This document shows, one piece after another, positions 10,501 to 24,898 of a stretch of 64,000 nt of DNA. Below the pieces are notes generated by a model. It saw nothing but the letters and a program-made list of their open reading frames with translations. It was not told where the DNA came from and did no database searches. The stretch is taken from NCBI RefSeq assembly GCF_051020975.1, contig NW_027478167.1, positions 11,346,001 through 11,410,000 on the forward strand, written 5' to 3'. This stretch comes from Osmia lignaria lignaria. Taxonomy: Eukaryota > Arthropoda > Insecta > Hymenoptera > Megachilidae. How positions within the stretch are numbered: the first letter of the stretch is position 1; each line of letters starts with the position of its first letter. The translations under genes and the position numbers were made by a program.

Positions 10501-11697
10501 GTGGCATTTGCAGCTCGCAATAATGCAGAGTTATCTCAAAGAAAGGGGCCACGGTGTTTCTGTATCTCTATTATGTTGGTGCGGCTTCGGAACTTTTAAA
10601 TATCTTGATATATCTCGAGAACTACGCATCTGATCAAAAAATATCATAGAACATAAAAAGTAGGAAACTTAATTCTCTACAAAAAAGGTCTCTTAACATT
10701 TTGCCATAGCTCGCTTCGTGTCCGAGATATTTGCAGATATATCTCAAGGGAAGGGGCCTGACGGACATATTTCGAGATATTTCTTCTTCTTGTTGTTCTT
10801 CTTCTGCACAGCTAAACTGGAAGTGGCATTTCCAGCTCGCAATAGTGCAGAGCTATCTCAAAGAAAGGGGCCACGGTGTTTCTGAATCTCTATTATGTTG
10901 GTGCGGCTTCGGAACTTTTAAATATCTCGATATATCTCGAAAACTACGCTTCTGATCAAAAAATATCATAGAACATAAATTGTAGGAAACATAATTTTCT
11001 ACAAAAAACGTCTCTTAACATTTTGCCATAGCTCGCTTCGTTTCCGAGATATTTGCAGATTCAGCTCAAAGGATCGGGCCTGACGGACATATTTCGAGAT
11101 ATTTCTTCTTCTTGTTGTTCTTCTTCTGCACAGCTAAGCTGGAAGTGGCATTTGCAGCTCGCAATAGTGCAGAGTTATGTTCAAAGAAAGGGGCCACGGT
11201 GTTTCTGTATCTCTATTATGTTGGTGCGGCTTCGGAACTTTTAAATATCTTGATATATCTCGAGAACTACGCATCTGATCAAAAAATATCATAGAACATA
11301 AAAAGTAGGAAACTTAATTCTCTACAAAAACGGTCTCTTAACATTTTGCCATAGCTCGCTTCGTTTCCGAGATATTTGCAGATATATCTCAAGGGAAGGG
11401 GCCTGACGGACATATTTCGAGATATTTCTTCTTCTTGTTGTTCTTCTTCTGCACAGCTAAGCTGGAAGTGACATTTGCGGCTCGCAAGAGTGCAGAGTTA
11501 TCTCAAAGAAAGGGGCCACGGTGTTTCTGTACCTCTATTATGTTGGTGCGGCTTCGGAACTTTTAAATATCTCGATATATCTCGAAAACTACGCTTCTGA
11601 TCAAAAAATATCATAGAACATAAATTGTAGGAAACATAATTCTCTACAAAAAAGGTCTCTTAACATTTTGCCATGGCTCGCTTCGTTTCCGAGATAT
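7511..11697 (+). repeat. 5-unit HOR pattern (1,610 bp) with one extra unit
   Basis: Naming unit classes A-E: E 7511, A 7833, B 8155, C 8477, D 8799, E 9121, D 9443, A 9765, B 10087, C 10409, D 10731, E 11053, A 11376. E has attcagctcaaaggatcggg. A has gaagtgacattt. B has gtatttctattatg. C follows catacaacat. D has cgtgtccgag, aaactgg and tgaatctc. The order EABCD repeats, but after the second E a D is inserted, making a 6-unit (1,932 bp) interval between the E at 9121 and the E at 11053. Confidence 0.85.
11053..11375 (+). repeat. 323-bp unit (+1 bp)
   Basis: An E-class unit of the 5-unit zone in which the usual gagttatctcaaag reads gagttatgttcaaag near 11178-11182. This is one extra base together with a substitution. 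It is the only unit longer than 322 bp. It shifts the register of all following units by +1 until 21358. Confidence 0.93.
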
Positions 11698-14600
11698 TTG
11701 CCGATATATCTCAAGGGAAGGGGCCTGACGGACATATTTCGAGATATTTCTTCTTCTTGTTGTTCTTCTTCTGCACAGCTAAGCTGGAAGTGGCATTTGC
11801 AGCTCGCAATAGTGCAGAGTTATCTCAAAGAAAGGGGCCACGGTGTTTCTGTATTTCTATTATGTTGGTGCGGCTTCGGAACTTTTAAATATCATGATAT
11901 ATCTCGAGAACTACGCATCTGATCAAAAAATATCATAGAACATAAAAAGTAGGAAACTTAATTCTCTACAAAAAAGGTCTCTTAACATTTTGCCATAGCT
12001 CGCTTCGTTTCCGAGATATTTGCAGATATATCTCAAGGGAAGGGGCCTGACGGACATATTTCGAGATATTTCTTCTTCTTGTTGTTCTTCTTCTGCACAG
12101 CTAAGCTGGAAGTGGCATTTGCGGCTCGCACTAGTGCAGAGTTATCTCAAAGAAAGGGGCCACGGTGTTTCTGAATCTCTGTTATGTTGGTGCGGCTTCG
12201 GAACTTTTAAATATCTCGATATATCTCGAAAACTACGCTTCTGATCAAAAAATATCATAGAACATAAATTGTAGGAAACATGATTCTCTAGAAAAAAGGT
12301 CTCTTAACATTATGCCATAGCTCGCTTCGTTTCCGAGATATTTGCAGATATATCTCAAGGGAAGGGGCCTGACGGACATATTTCGAGATATTTCTTCTTC
12401 TTGTTGTTCTTCTTCTGCACAGCTAAGCTGGAAGTGGCATTTGCGGCTCGCACTAGTGCAGAGTTATCTCAAAGAAAGGGGCCACGGTGTTTCTGTATCT
12501 CTATTATGTTGGTGCGGCTTCGGAACTTTTAAATATCTCGATATATCTCGAAAACTACGCTTCTGATCAAAAAATATCGTAGAACATAAATTGTAGGAAA
12601 CATAATTCTCTACAAAAAACGTCTCTTAACGTTTTGCCATAGCTCGCTACGTTTCCGAGATATTTGCAGATTTATCTCAAGGGAAGGGGCCTGACGGACA
12701 TATTTCGAGATATTTCTTCTTCTTGTTGTTCTTCTTCTGCACAGCTAAGCCGGAAGTGGCATTTACAGCTGGCAATAGTGCAGAGTTATCTCCAAGAAAG
12801 GGGCCACGGTGTTTCTGTATCTCTATTATGTTGGTGCGGCTTCGGAACTTTTAAATATCTTGATATATCTCGAGAGCTACGCATCTGATCAAAAAATATC
12901 ATAGAACATAAAAAGTAGGAAACTTAATTCTCTACAAAAAAGGTCTCTTAACATTTTGCCATAGCTCGCTTCGTTTCCGAGATATTTGCAGATATATCTC
13001 AAGGGAAGGGGCCTGACGGACATATTTCGAGATATTTCTTCTTCTTGTTGTTCTTCTTCTGCACAGCTAAACTGGAAGTGGCATTTCCAGCTCGCAATAG
13101 TGCAGAGTTATCTCAAAGAAAGGGGCCACGGTGTTTCTGTACCTCTATTATGTTGGTGCGGCTTCGGAACTTTTAAATATCTCGATATATCTCGAAAACT
13201 ACGCTTCTGATCAAAAAATATCATAGAACATAAATTGTAGGAAACATGATTCTCTAGAAAAAAGGTCTCTTAACATTATGCCATAGCTCGCTTCGTTTCC
13301 GAGATATTTGCAGATATATCTCAAGGGAAGGGGCCTGACGGACATATTTCGAGATATTTCTTCTTCTTGTTGTTCTTCTTCTGCACAGCTAAGCTGGAAG
13401 TGGCATTTGCGGCTCGCACTAGTGCAGAGTTATCTCAAAGAAAGGGGCCACGGTGTTTCTGTATCTCTATTATGTTGGTGCGGCTTCGGAACTTTTAAAT
13501 ATCTCGATATATCTCGAAAACTACGCTTCTGATCAAAAAATATCGTAGAACATAAATTGTAGGAAACATAATTCTCTACAAAAAACGTCTCTTAACGTTT
13601 TGCCATAGCTCGCTACGTTTCCGAGATATTTGCAGATTTATCTCAAGGGAAGGGGCCTGACGGACATATTTCGAGATATTTCTTCTTCTTGTTGTTCTTC
13701 TTCTGCACAGCTAAGCCGGAAGTGGCATTTACAGCTGGCAATAGTGCAGAGTTATCTCCAAGAAAGGGGCCACGGTGTTTCTGTATCTCTATTATGTTGG
13801 TGCGGCTTCGGAACTTTTAAATATCTTGATATATCTCGAGAGCTACGCATCTGATCAAAAAATATCATAGAACATAAAAAGTAGGAAACTTAATTCTCTA
13901 CAAAAAAGGTCTCTTAACATTTTGCCATAGCTCGCTTCGTTTCCGAGATATTTGCAGATATATCTCAAGGGAAGGGGCCTGACGGACATATTTCGAGATA
14001 TTTCTTCTTCTTGTTGTTCTTCTTCTGCACAGCTAAACTGGAAGTGGCATTTCCAGCTCGCAATAGTGCAGAGTTATCTCAAAGAAAGGGGCCACGGTGT
14101 TTCTGTACCTCTATTATGTTGGTGCGGCTTCGGAACTTTTAAATATCTCGATATATCTCGAAAACTACGCTTCTGATCAAAAAATATCATAGAACATAAA
14201 TTGTAGGAAACATGATTCTCTAGAAAAAAGGTCTCTTAACATTATGCCATAGCTCGCTTCGTTTCCGAGATATTTGCAGATATATCTCAAGGGAAGGGGC
14301 CTGACGGACATATTTCGAGATATTTCTTCTTCTTGTTGTTCTTCTTCTGCACAGCTAAGCTGGAAGTGGCATTTGCGGCTCGCACTAGTGCAGAGTTATC
14401 TCAAAGAAAGGGGCCACGGTGTTTCTGTATCTCTATTATGTTGGTGCGGCTTCGGAACTTTTAAATATCTCGATATATCTCGAAAACTACGCTTCTGATC
14501 AAAAAATATCGTAGAACATAAATTGTAGGAAACATAATTCTCTACAAAAAACGTCTCTTAACGTTTTGCCATAGCTCGCTACGTTTCCGAGATATTTGCA

Positions 14601-16527
14601 GATTTATCTCAAGGGAAGGGGCCTGACGGACATATTTCGAGATATTTCTTCTTCTTGTTGTTCTTCTTCTGCACAGCTAAGCCGGAAGTGGCATTTACAG
14701 CTGGCAATAGTGCAGAGTTATCTCAAAGAAAGGGGCCACGGTGTTTCTGTACCTCTATTATGTTGGTGCGGCTTCGGAACTTTTAAATATCTCGATATAT
14801 CTCGAAAACTACGCTTCTGATCAAAAAATATCATAGAACATAAATTGTAGGAAACTTAATTCTCTACAAAAAAGGTCTCTTAACATTTTGCCATGGCTCG
14901 CTTCGTTTCCGAGATATTTGCCGATATATCTCAAGGGAAGGGGCCTGACGGACATATTTCGAGATATTTCTTCTTCTTGTTGTTCTTCTTCTGCACAGCT
15001 AAGCTGGAAGTGGCATTTGCAGCTCGCAATAGTGCAGAGTTATCTCAAAGAAAGGGGCCACGGTGTTTCTGTATTTCTATTATGTTGGTGCGGCTTCGGA
15101 ACTTTTAAATATCATGATATATCTCGAGAACTACGCATCTGATCAAAAAATATCATAGAACATAAAAAGTAGGAAACTTAATTCTCTACAAAAAAGGTCT
15201 CTTAACATTTTGCCATAGCTCGCTTGGTTTCCGAGATATTTGCAGATATATCTCAAGGGAAGGGGCCTGACGGACATATTTCGAGATATTTCTTCTTCTT
15301 GTTGTTCTTCTTCTGCACAGCTAAGCTGGAAGTGGCATTTGCGGCTCGCACTAGTGCAGAGTTATCTCAAAGAAAGGGGCCACGGTGTTTCTGAATCTCT
15401 GTTATGTTGGTGCGGCTTCGGAACTTTTAAATATCTCGATATATCTCGAAAACTACGCTTCTGATCAAAAAATATCATAGAACATAAATTGTAGGAAACA
15501 TGATTCTCTAGAAAAAAGGTCTCTTAACATTATGCCATAGCTCGCTTCGTTTCCGAGATATTTGCAGATATATCTCAAGGGAAGGGGCCTGACGGACATA
15601 TTTCGAGATATTTCTTCTTCTTGTTGTTCTTCTTCTGCACAGCTAAGCTGGAAGTGGCATTTGCGGCTCGCACTAGTGCAGAGTTATCTCAAAGAAAGGG
15701 GCCACGGTGTTTCTGTATCTCTATTATGTTGGTGCGGCTTCGGAACTTTTAAATATCTCGATATATCTCGAAAACTACGCTTCTGATCAAAAAATATCGT
15801 AGAACATAAATTGTAGGAAACATAATTCTCTACAAAAAACGTCTCTTAACGTTTTGCCATAGCTCGCTTCGTTTCCGAGATATTTGCAGATTTATCTCAA
15901 GGGAAGGGGCCTGACGGACATATTTCGAGATATTTCTTCTTCTTGTTGTTCTTCTTCTGCACAGCTAAGCCGGAAGTGGCATTTACAGCTAGCAATAGTG
16001 CAGAGTTATCTCCAAGAAAGGGGCCACGGTGTTTCTGTATCTCTATTATGTTGGTGCGGCTTCCGAACTTTTAAATATCTTGATATATCTCGAGAGCTAC
16101 GCATCTGATCAAAAAATATCATAGAACATAAAAAGTAGGAAACTTAATTCTCTACAAAAAAGGTCTCTTAACATTTTGCCATAGCTCGCTTCGTTTCCGA
16201 GATATTTGCAGATATATCTCAAGGGAAGGGGCCTGACGGACATATTTCGAGATATTTCTTCTTCTTGTTGTTCTTCTTCTGCACAGCTAAACTGGAAGTG
16301 GCATTTCCAGCTCGCAATAGTGCAGAGTTATCTCAAAGAAAGGGGCCACGGTGTTTCTGTACCTCTATTATGTTGGTGCGGCTTCGGAACTTTTAAATAT
16401 CTCGATATATCTCGAAAACTACGCTTCTGATCAAAAAATATCATAGAACATAAATTGTAGGAAACATAATTCTCTACAAAAAAGGTCTCTTAACGTTTTG
16501 CCATGGCTCGCTTCGTTTCCGAGATAT
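11698..16527 (+). repeat. 3-unit HOR (966 bp) nested in a 10-unit duplication
   Basis: Unit order is X F G H I G H I G H/I X F G H I. X (11698, 14918) has gccgatatatctc and atatcatgatat. F (12020, 15240) has gaatctctgttatg. G (12342, 13308, 14274, 15562) follows gattctctagaaaaaagg and aacattatgcc. H (12664, 13630, 15884) has aagccggaag and tctccaag. I (12986, 13952, 16206) has aaactgg and gtacctc. G repeats at 966 bp three times. X and F recur 3,220 bp apart. The unit at 14596 is an H/I hybrid. Confidence 0.92.
14596..14917 (+). repeat. Hybrid unit H/I (breakpoint 14704-14725)
   Basis: The 5' part matches H units (aagccggaag, tttacagctggc). From tctcaaag on it matches I units (gtacctc, tctcgatatatctcgaaaac, aaattgtagg). 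The switch lies in a stretch identical in both classes. One 3-unit HOR copy is thereby shortened to two units. Its last bases (aaacttaattc) again differ from I, so a second exchange lies before the next unit. Confidence 0.9.
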
Positions 16528-19500
16528 TTGCAGATATATCTCAAGGGAAGGGGCCTGACGGACATATTTCGAGATATTTCTTCTTCTTGTTGTTCTTCTT
16601 CTGCACAGCTAAGCTGGAAGTGGCATTTGCAGCTCGCAATAGTGCAGAGTTATCTCAAAGAAAGGGGCCACGGTGTTTCTGTATCTCTATTATGTTGGTG
16701 CGGCTTCGGAACTTTTAAATATCTTGATATATCTCGAGAACTACGCATCTGATCAAAAAATATCATAGAACATAAAAAGTAGGAAACTTAATTCTCTACA
16801 AAAAAGGTCTCTTAACATTTTGCCATAGCTCGCTTCGTTTCCGAGATATTTGCAGATTTATCTCAAGGGAAGGGGCCTGACGGACATATTTCGAGATATT
16901 TCTTCTTCTTGTTGTTCTTCTTCTGCACAGCTAAGCTGGAAGTGGCATTTGCAGCTCGCAATAGTGCAGAGTTATCTCAGAGAAAGGGGCCACGGTGTTT
17001 CTGTATCTCTATTATGTTGGTGCGGCTTCGGAACTTTTAAATATCTTGATATATCTCGAGAACTACGCATCTGATCAAAAAATGTCATAGAACATAAAAA
17101 GTAGGAAACTTAATTCTCTACAAAAAAGGTCTCTTAACATTTTGCCATAGCTCGCTTCGTTTCCGAGATATTTGCAGATTTATCTCAAGGGAAGGGGCCT
17201 GACGGACATATTTCGAGATATTTCTTCTTCTTGTTGTTCTTCTTCTGCACAGCTAAGCTGGCAGTGGCATTTGCGGCTCGCAAGAGTGCAGAGTTATCTC
17301 AAAGAAAGGGGCCACGGTGTTTCTGTACCTCTATTATGTTGGTGCGGCTTCGGAACTTTTAAATATCTCGATATATCTCGAAAACTACGCTTCTGATCAA
17401 AAAATATCATAGAACATAAATTGTAGGAAACATAATTCTCTACAAAAAAGGTCTCTTAACGTTTTGCCATGGCTCGCTTCGTTTCCGAGATATTTGCAGA
17501 TATATCTCAAGGGAAGGGGCCTGACGGACATATTTCGAGATATTTCTTCTTCTTGTTGTTCTTCTTCTGCACAGCTAAGCTGGAAGTGGCATTTGCAGCT
17601 CGCAATAGTGCAGAGTTATCTCAAAGAAAGGGGCCACGGTGTTTCTGTATCTCTATTATGTTGGTGCGGCTTCGGAACTTTTAAATATCTTGATATATCT
17701 CGAGAACTACGCATCTGATCAAAAAATATCATAGAACATAAAAAGTAGGAAACTTAATTCTCTACAAAAAAGGTCTCTTAACATTTTGCCATAGCTCGCT
17801 TCGTTTCCGAGATATTTGCAGATTTATCTCAAGGGAAGGGGCCTGACGGACATATTTCGAGATATTTCTTCTTCTTGTTGTTCTTCTTCTGCACAGCTAA
17901 GCTGGAAGTGGCATTTGCAGCTCGCAATAGTGCAGAGTTATCTCAAAGAAAGGGGCCACGGTGTTTCTGTATCTCTATTATGTTGGTGCGGCTTCGGAAC
18001 TTTTAAATATCTTGATATATCTCGAGAACTACGCATCTGATCAAAAAATATCATAGAACATAAAAAGTAGGAAACTTAATTCTCTACAAAAAAGGTCTCT
18101 TAACATTTTGCCATAGCTCGCTTCGTTTCCGAGATATTTGCAGATTTATCTCAAGGGAAGGGGCCTGACGGACATATTTCGAGATATTTCTTCTTCTTGT
18201 TGTTCTTCTTCTGCACAGCTAAGCTGGAAGTGGCATTTGCAGCTCGCAATAGTGCAGGGTTATCTCAAAGAAAGGGGCCACGGTGTTTCTGTATCTCTAT
18301 TATGTTGGTGCGGCTTCGGAACTTTTAAATATCTTGATATATCTCGAGAACTACGCATCTGATCAAAAAATATCATAGAACATAAAAAGTAGGAAACTTA
18401 ATTCTCTACAAAAAAGGTCTCTTAACATTTTGCCATAGCTCGCTTCGGTTCCGAGATATTTGCAGATTTATCTCAAGGGAAGGGGCCTGACGGACATATT
18501 TCGAGATATTTCTTCTTCTTGTTGTTCTTCTTCTGCACAGCTAAGCTGGAAGTGGCATTTGCAGCTCGCAATAGTGCAGAGTTATCTCAAAGAAAGGGGT
18601 CACGGTGTTTCTGTATCTCTATTATGTTGGTGCGGCTTCGGAACTTTTAAATATCTTGATATATCTCGAGAACTACGCATCTGATCAAAAAATATCATAG
18701 AACATAAAAAGTAGGAAACTTAATTCTCTACAAAAAAGGTCTCTTAACATTTTGCCATAGCTCGCTTCATTTCCGAGATATTTGCAGATTTATCTCAAGG
18801 GAAGGGGCCTAACGGACATATTTCGAGATATTTCTTCTTCTTGTTGTTCTTCTTCTGCACAGCTAAGCTGGAAGTGGCATTTGCAGCTCGCAATAGTGCA
18901 GAGTTATCTCAAAGAAAGGGGCCACGGTGTTTCTGTATCTCTATTATGTTGGTGCGGCTTCGGAACTTTTAAATATCTTGATATATCTCGAGAACTACGC
19001 ATCTGATCAAAAAATATCATAGAACATAAAAAGTAGGAAACTTAATTCTCTACAAAAAAGGTCTCTTAACATTTTGCCATAGCTCGCTTCGTTTCCGAGA
19101 TATTTGCAGATTTATCTCAAGGGAAGGGGCCTGACGGACATATTTCGAGATATTTCTTCTTCTTGTTGTTCTTCTTCTGCACAGCTAAGCTGGAAGTGGC
19201 ATTTGCAGCTCGCAATAGTGCAGAGTTATCTCAGAGAAAGGGGCCACGGTGTTTCTGTATCTCTATTATGTTGGTGCGGCTTCGGAACTTTTAAATATCT
19301 TGATATATCTCGAGAACTACGCATGTGATCAAAAAATATCATAGAACATAAAAAGTAGGAAACTTAATTCTCTACAAAAAAGGTCTCTTAACATTTTGCC
19401 ATAGCTCGCTTCGTTTCCGAGATATTTGCAGATTTATCTCAAGGGAAGGGGCCTGACGGACATATTTCGAGATATTTCTTCTTCTTGTTGTTCTTCTTCT

Positions 19501-21035
19501 GCACAGCTAAACTGGAAGTGGCATTTGCGGCTCGCAAGAGTGCAGAGTTATCTCAAAGAAAGGGGCCACGGTGTTTCTGTACCTCTATTATGTTGGTGCG
19601 GCTTCGGAACTTTTAAATATCTCGATATATCTCGAAAACTACGCTTCTGATCAAAAAATATCATAGAACATAAATTGTAGGAAACATAATTCTCTACAAA
19701 AAAGGTCTCTTAACGTTTTGCCATGGCTCGCTTCGTTTCCGAGATATTTGCAGATATATCTCAAGGGAAGGGGCCTGACGGACATATTTCGAGATATTTC
19801 TTCTTCTTGTTGTTCTTCTTCTGCACAGCTAAGCTGGAAGTGGCATTTGCAGCTCGCAATAGTGCAGAGTTATCTCAAAGAAAGGGGCCACGGTGTTTCT
19901 GTATCTCTATTATGTTGGTGCGGCTTCGGAACTTTTAAATATCTTGATATATCTCGAGAACTACGCATCTGATCAAAAAATATCATAGAACATAAAAAGT
20001 AGGAAACTTAATTCTCTACAAAAAAGGTCTCTTAACATTTTGCCATAGCTCGCTTCGTTTCCGAGATATTTGCAGATATATCTCAAGGGAAGGGGCCTGA
20101 CGGACATATTTCGAGATATTTCTTCTTCTTGTTGTTCTTCTTCTGCACAGCTAAGCTGGAAGTGGCATTTGCAGCTCGCAATAGTGCAGGGTTATCTCAA
20201 AGAAAGGGGCCACGGTGTTTCTGTATCCCTATTATGTTGGTGCGGCTTCGGAACTTTTAAATATCTTGATATATCTCGAGAACTACGCATCTCATCAAAA
20301 AATATCATAGAACATAAAAAGTAGGAAACTTAATTCTCTACAAAAAAGGTCTCTTAACATTTTGCCATAGCTCGCTTCGGTTCCGAGATATTTGCAGATT
20401 TATCTCAAGGGAAGGGGCCTGACGGACATATTTCGAGATATTTCTTCTTCTTGTTGTTCTTCTTCTGCACAGCTAAGCTGGAAGTGGCATTTGCAGCTCG
20501 CAATAGTGCAGAGTTATCTCAAAGAAAGGGGCCACGGTGTTTCTGTATATCTATTATGTTGGTGCGGCTTCGGAACTTTTAAATATCTTGATATATCTCG
20601 AGAACTACGCATCTGATCAAAAAATATCATAGAACATAAAAAGTAGGAAACTTAATTCTCTACAAAAAAGGTCTCTTAACATTTTGCCATAGCTCGCTTC
20701 GTTTCCGAGATATTTGCAGATTTATCTCAAGGGAAGGGGCCTAACGGACATATTTCGAGATATTTCTTCTTCTTGTTGTTCTTCTTCTGCACAGCTAAAC
20801 TGGAAGTGGCATTTCCAGCTCGCAATAGTGCAGATTTATCTCAAAGAGAGGGGCCACGGTGTTTCTGTATCTCTATTATGTTGGTGCGGCTTCGGAACCT
20901 TTAAATATCTTGATATATCTCGAGAACTACGCATCTGATCAAAAAATATCATAGAACATAAAAAGTAGGAAACTTAGTTCTCTACAAAAAAGGTCTGTTA
21001 ACATTTTGCCATAGCTCGCTTCGTTTCCGAGATAT
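16528..21035 (+). repeat. 7-unit HOR (2,254 bp) followed by a 6-unit copy
   Basis: Unit order is J K L J M N O P K L J N O P'. J (16528, 17494, 19748) follows aacgttttgccatgg. K (16850, 19104) has tctcagagaaag. L (17172, 19426) has cggctcgcaagag. N (18138, 20070) has gcagggttat. O (18460, 20392) follows cttcggttcc. K to K is 2,254 bp, but N to N and O to O are 1,932 bp, because the second copy lacks M. P (18782) and P' (20714) share only cctaacgg, so the end of the pattern is uncertain. Confidence 0.87.
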
Positions 21036-21357
21036 TTGCAGATTTATCTCAAGGGAAGGGGCCTGACGGACATATTTCGAGATATTTCTTCTTCTTGTTG
21101 TTCTTCTTCTGCACAGCTAAGCCGGAAGTGGCATTTACAGCTCGCAATAGTGCAGAGTTATCTCAAAGAAAGGGGCCACGGTGTTTCTGTATCTCTATTA
21201 TGTTGGTGCGGCTTCGGAACTTTTAAATATCTTGATATATCTCGAGAACTACGCATCTGATCAAAAAATATCATAGAACATAAAAAGTAGGAAACTTAAT
21301 TCTCTACAAAAAACGTCTCTTAACATTTTGCCATAGCTCGCTTCGTTTCCGAGATAT

Positions 21358-21678
21358 TTGCAGATATATCTCAAGGGAAGGGGCCTGACGGACATATTTC
21401 GAGATATTTCTTCTTCTTGTTGTTCTTCTTCTGCACAGCTAAACTGGAAGTGGCATTTCCAGCTCGCAATAGTGCAGAGTTATCTCAAAGAAAGGGGCCA
21501 CGGTGTTTCTGTACCTCTATTATGTTGGTGCGGCTTCGGAACTTTATATATCTCGATATATCTCGAAAACTACGCTTCTGATCAAAAAATATCATAGAAC
21601 GTAAATTGTAGGAAACATTATTCTCTACAAAAAAGGTCGCTTAACATTTTGCCATAGCTCGCTTCGTTTCCGAGATAT
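21358..21678 (+). repeat. 321-bp unit (-1 bp)
   Basis: The usual aacttttaaatatctc reads aactttatatatctc at about 21540-21555, a loss of one base plus a substitution in the T/A run. Confidence 0.92.
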
Positions 21679-24600
21679 TTGCAGATTTATCTCAAGGGAA
21701 GGGTCCTGATGGACATATTTCGAGATATTTCTTCTTCTTGTTGTTCTTCTTCTGCACAGCTAAACTGGAAGTGGCATTTCCAGCTCGCAATCGTGCAGAG
21801 TTATCTCAAAGAAAGGGGCCACGGTGTTTCTGTATCTCTATTATGTTGGTGCGGCTTCGGAACTTTTAAATATCTTGATATATCTCGAGAACTACGCATC
21901 TGATCAAAAAATATCATAGAAGATAAAAAGTAGGAAACTTAATTCTCTACAAAAAAGGTCTCTTAACATTTCGCCATAGCTCGCTTCGTTTCCGAGATAT
22001 TTGCAGATTTATCTCAAGGAAAGGGGCCTGTCGGACATATTTCGAGATATTTCTTCTTCTTGTTGTTCTTCTTCTGCACAGCTGAGCTGGAAGTGGCATT
22101 TGCAGGTCGCAATAGTGCAGAGTTATCTCAAAGAAAGGGACCACGGTGTTTCTGTATCTCTATTATGTTGGTGCGGCTTCGGAACTTTTAAATATCTCGA
22201 TATATCTCGAAAACTACGCTTCTGATCAAAAAATATCATAGAACGTAAATTGTAGGAAACATTATTCTCTACAAAAAAGGTCTCTTAACATTTTGCCATA
22301 GCTCGCTTCGTTTCCGAGATATTTGCAGATTTATCTCAAGGGAAGGGCCCTGATGGACATATTTCGAGATATTTCTTCTTCTTGTTGTTCTTCTTCTGCA
22401 CAGCTAAACTGGAAGTGGTATTTCCAGCTCGCAATCGTGCAGAGTTATCTCAAAGAAAGGGGCCACGGTGTTTCTGTATCTCTATTATGTTGGTGCGGCT
22501 TCGGAACTTTTAAATATCTCGATATATCTCGAAAACCACGCTTCTGATCAAAAAATATCATAGAACATAAATTGTAGGAAACTTAATTTTCTACAAAAAA
22601 GGTCTGTTAACATTTTGCCATAGCTCGCTTGGTTTCCGAGATATTTGCAGATTTATCTCAAGGGAAGGGGCCTGACGGACATATTTCGAGATATTTCTTC
22701 TTCTTGTTGTTCTTCTTCTGCACAGCTAAGCTGGAAGTGGCATTTGCAGCGCGCAATAGTGCAGAGTTATCTCAAAGAAAGGGGCCACGGTGTTTCTGTA
22801 TCTCTATTATGTTGGTGCGGCTTCGGAACTTTTAAATATCTTGATATATCTCGAGAACTACGCATCTGCTCAAAAAATATCGTAGAAGATAAAAAGTAGG
22901 AAACTTAATTCTCTACAAAAAAGGTCTCTTAACATTTCGCCATAGCTCGCTTCGTTTCCGAGATGTTTGCAGATTTATCTCAAGGGAAGGGGCCTGTCGG
23001 ACATATTTCGAGATATTTCTTCTTCTTGTTGTTCTTCTTCTGCACAGCTAAGCTGGAAGTGGCATTTGCGGCTCGCACTAGTGCAGAGTTATCTCAAAGA
23101 AAGGGGCCACGGTGTTTCTGTATCTCTATTATGTTGGTGCGGCTTCGGAACTTTTAAATATCTCGATATATCTCGAAAACTACGCTTCTGATCAAAAAAT
23201 ATGATAGAACATAAATTGTAGGAAACATAATTCTCTACAAAAAAGGTCTGTTAACATTTTGCCATAGCTCGCTTCGTTTCCGAGATATTTGCAGATTTAT
23301 CTCAAGGGAAGGGGCCTGACGGACATATTTCGAGATATTTCTTCTTCTTGTTGTTCTTCTTCTGCACAGCTAAGCTCGAAGTGGCATTTGCAGCGCGCAA
23401 TAGTGCAGAGTTATCTCAAAGAAAGGGGCCACGGTGTTTCTGTATCTCTATTATGTTGGTGCGGCTTCGGAACTTTTAAATATCTTGATATATCTCGAGA
23501 ACTACGCATCTGATAAAAAAATATCGTAGAAGATAAAAAGTAGGAAACTTAATTCTCTACAAAAAAGGTCTCTTAACATTTCGCCATAGCTCGCTTCGTT
23601 TCCGAGATATTTGCAGATTTATCTCAAGGGAAGGGGCCTGTCGGACATATTTCGAGATATTTCTTCTTCTTGTTGTTCTTCTTCTGCACAGCTAAGCTGG
23701 AAGTGGCATTTGCAGGTCGCAATAGTGCAGAGTTATCTCAAAGAAAGGGGCCACGGTGTTTCTGTATCTCTATTATGTTGGTGCGGCTTCGGAACTTTTA
23801 AATATCTCGATATATCTCGAAAACTACGCTTCTGATCAAAAAATATCATAGAACGTAAATTGTAGGAAACATTATTCTCTACAAAAAAGGTCTCTTAACA
23901 TTTTGCCATAGCTCGCTTCGTTTCCGAGATATTTGCAGATTCAGCTCAAAGCAACTGGCCTGACGGACATATTTCGAGATATTTCTTCTTCTTGTTGTTC
24001 TTCCTCTGCACAGCTAAGCTGGAAGTGGCATTTGCAGCTCGCAATAGTGCAGAGTTATCTGTAAGAAAGGGGCCACGGTGTTTCTGTATCTCTATTATGT
24101 TGGTGCGGCTTCGGAACATTTAAATATCTTGATATATCTCGAGAACTACGCATCTGATCAAAAAATATCATAGAACATAAAAAGTAGGAAACTTAATTCT
24201 CTACAAAAAAGGTCTCTTAACATTTTACCATAGCTCGCTTCGTTTCCGAGATATTTGCAGATTTATCTCAAGGGAAGGGGCCTGATGGACATATTCCGAG
24301 ATATTTCTTCTTCTTGTTGTTCTTCTTCTGCACAGCTAAACTGGAAGTGGCATTTCCAGCTCGCAATCGTGCAGAGTTATCTCAAAGAAAGGGGCCACGG
24401 TGTTTCTGTATCTCTATTATGTTGGTGCGGCTTCGGAACTTTTAAATATCTCGATATATCTCGAAAACTACGCTTCTGATCAAAAAATGTCATAGAACGT
24501 AAATTGTAGGAAACATTATTCTCTACAAAAAAGGTCTCTTAACATTTTGCCATAGCTCGCTTCGTTTCCGAGATATTTGCAGATTTATCTCAAGGGAAGG

Positions 24601-24898
24601 GGCCTGACGGACATATTTCGAGATATTTCTTCTTCTTGTTGTTCTTCTTCTGCACAGCTGAGCTGGAAGTGGCATTTGCAGGTCGCAATAGTGCAGAGTT
24701 ATCTCAAAGAAAGGGGCCACGGTGTTCCTGTATCTCTATTATGTTGGTGCGGCTTCGGAACTTTTAAATATCTTGATATATCTCGAGAACTACGCATCTG
24801 CTCAAAAAATATCGTAGAAGATAAAAAGTAGGAAACTTAATTCTCTACAAAAAAGGTCTCTTAACATTTCGCCATAGCTCGCTTCGTTTCCGAGATGT

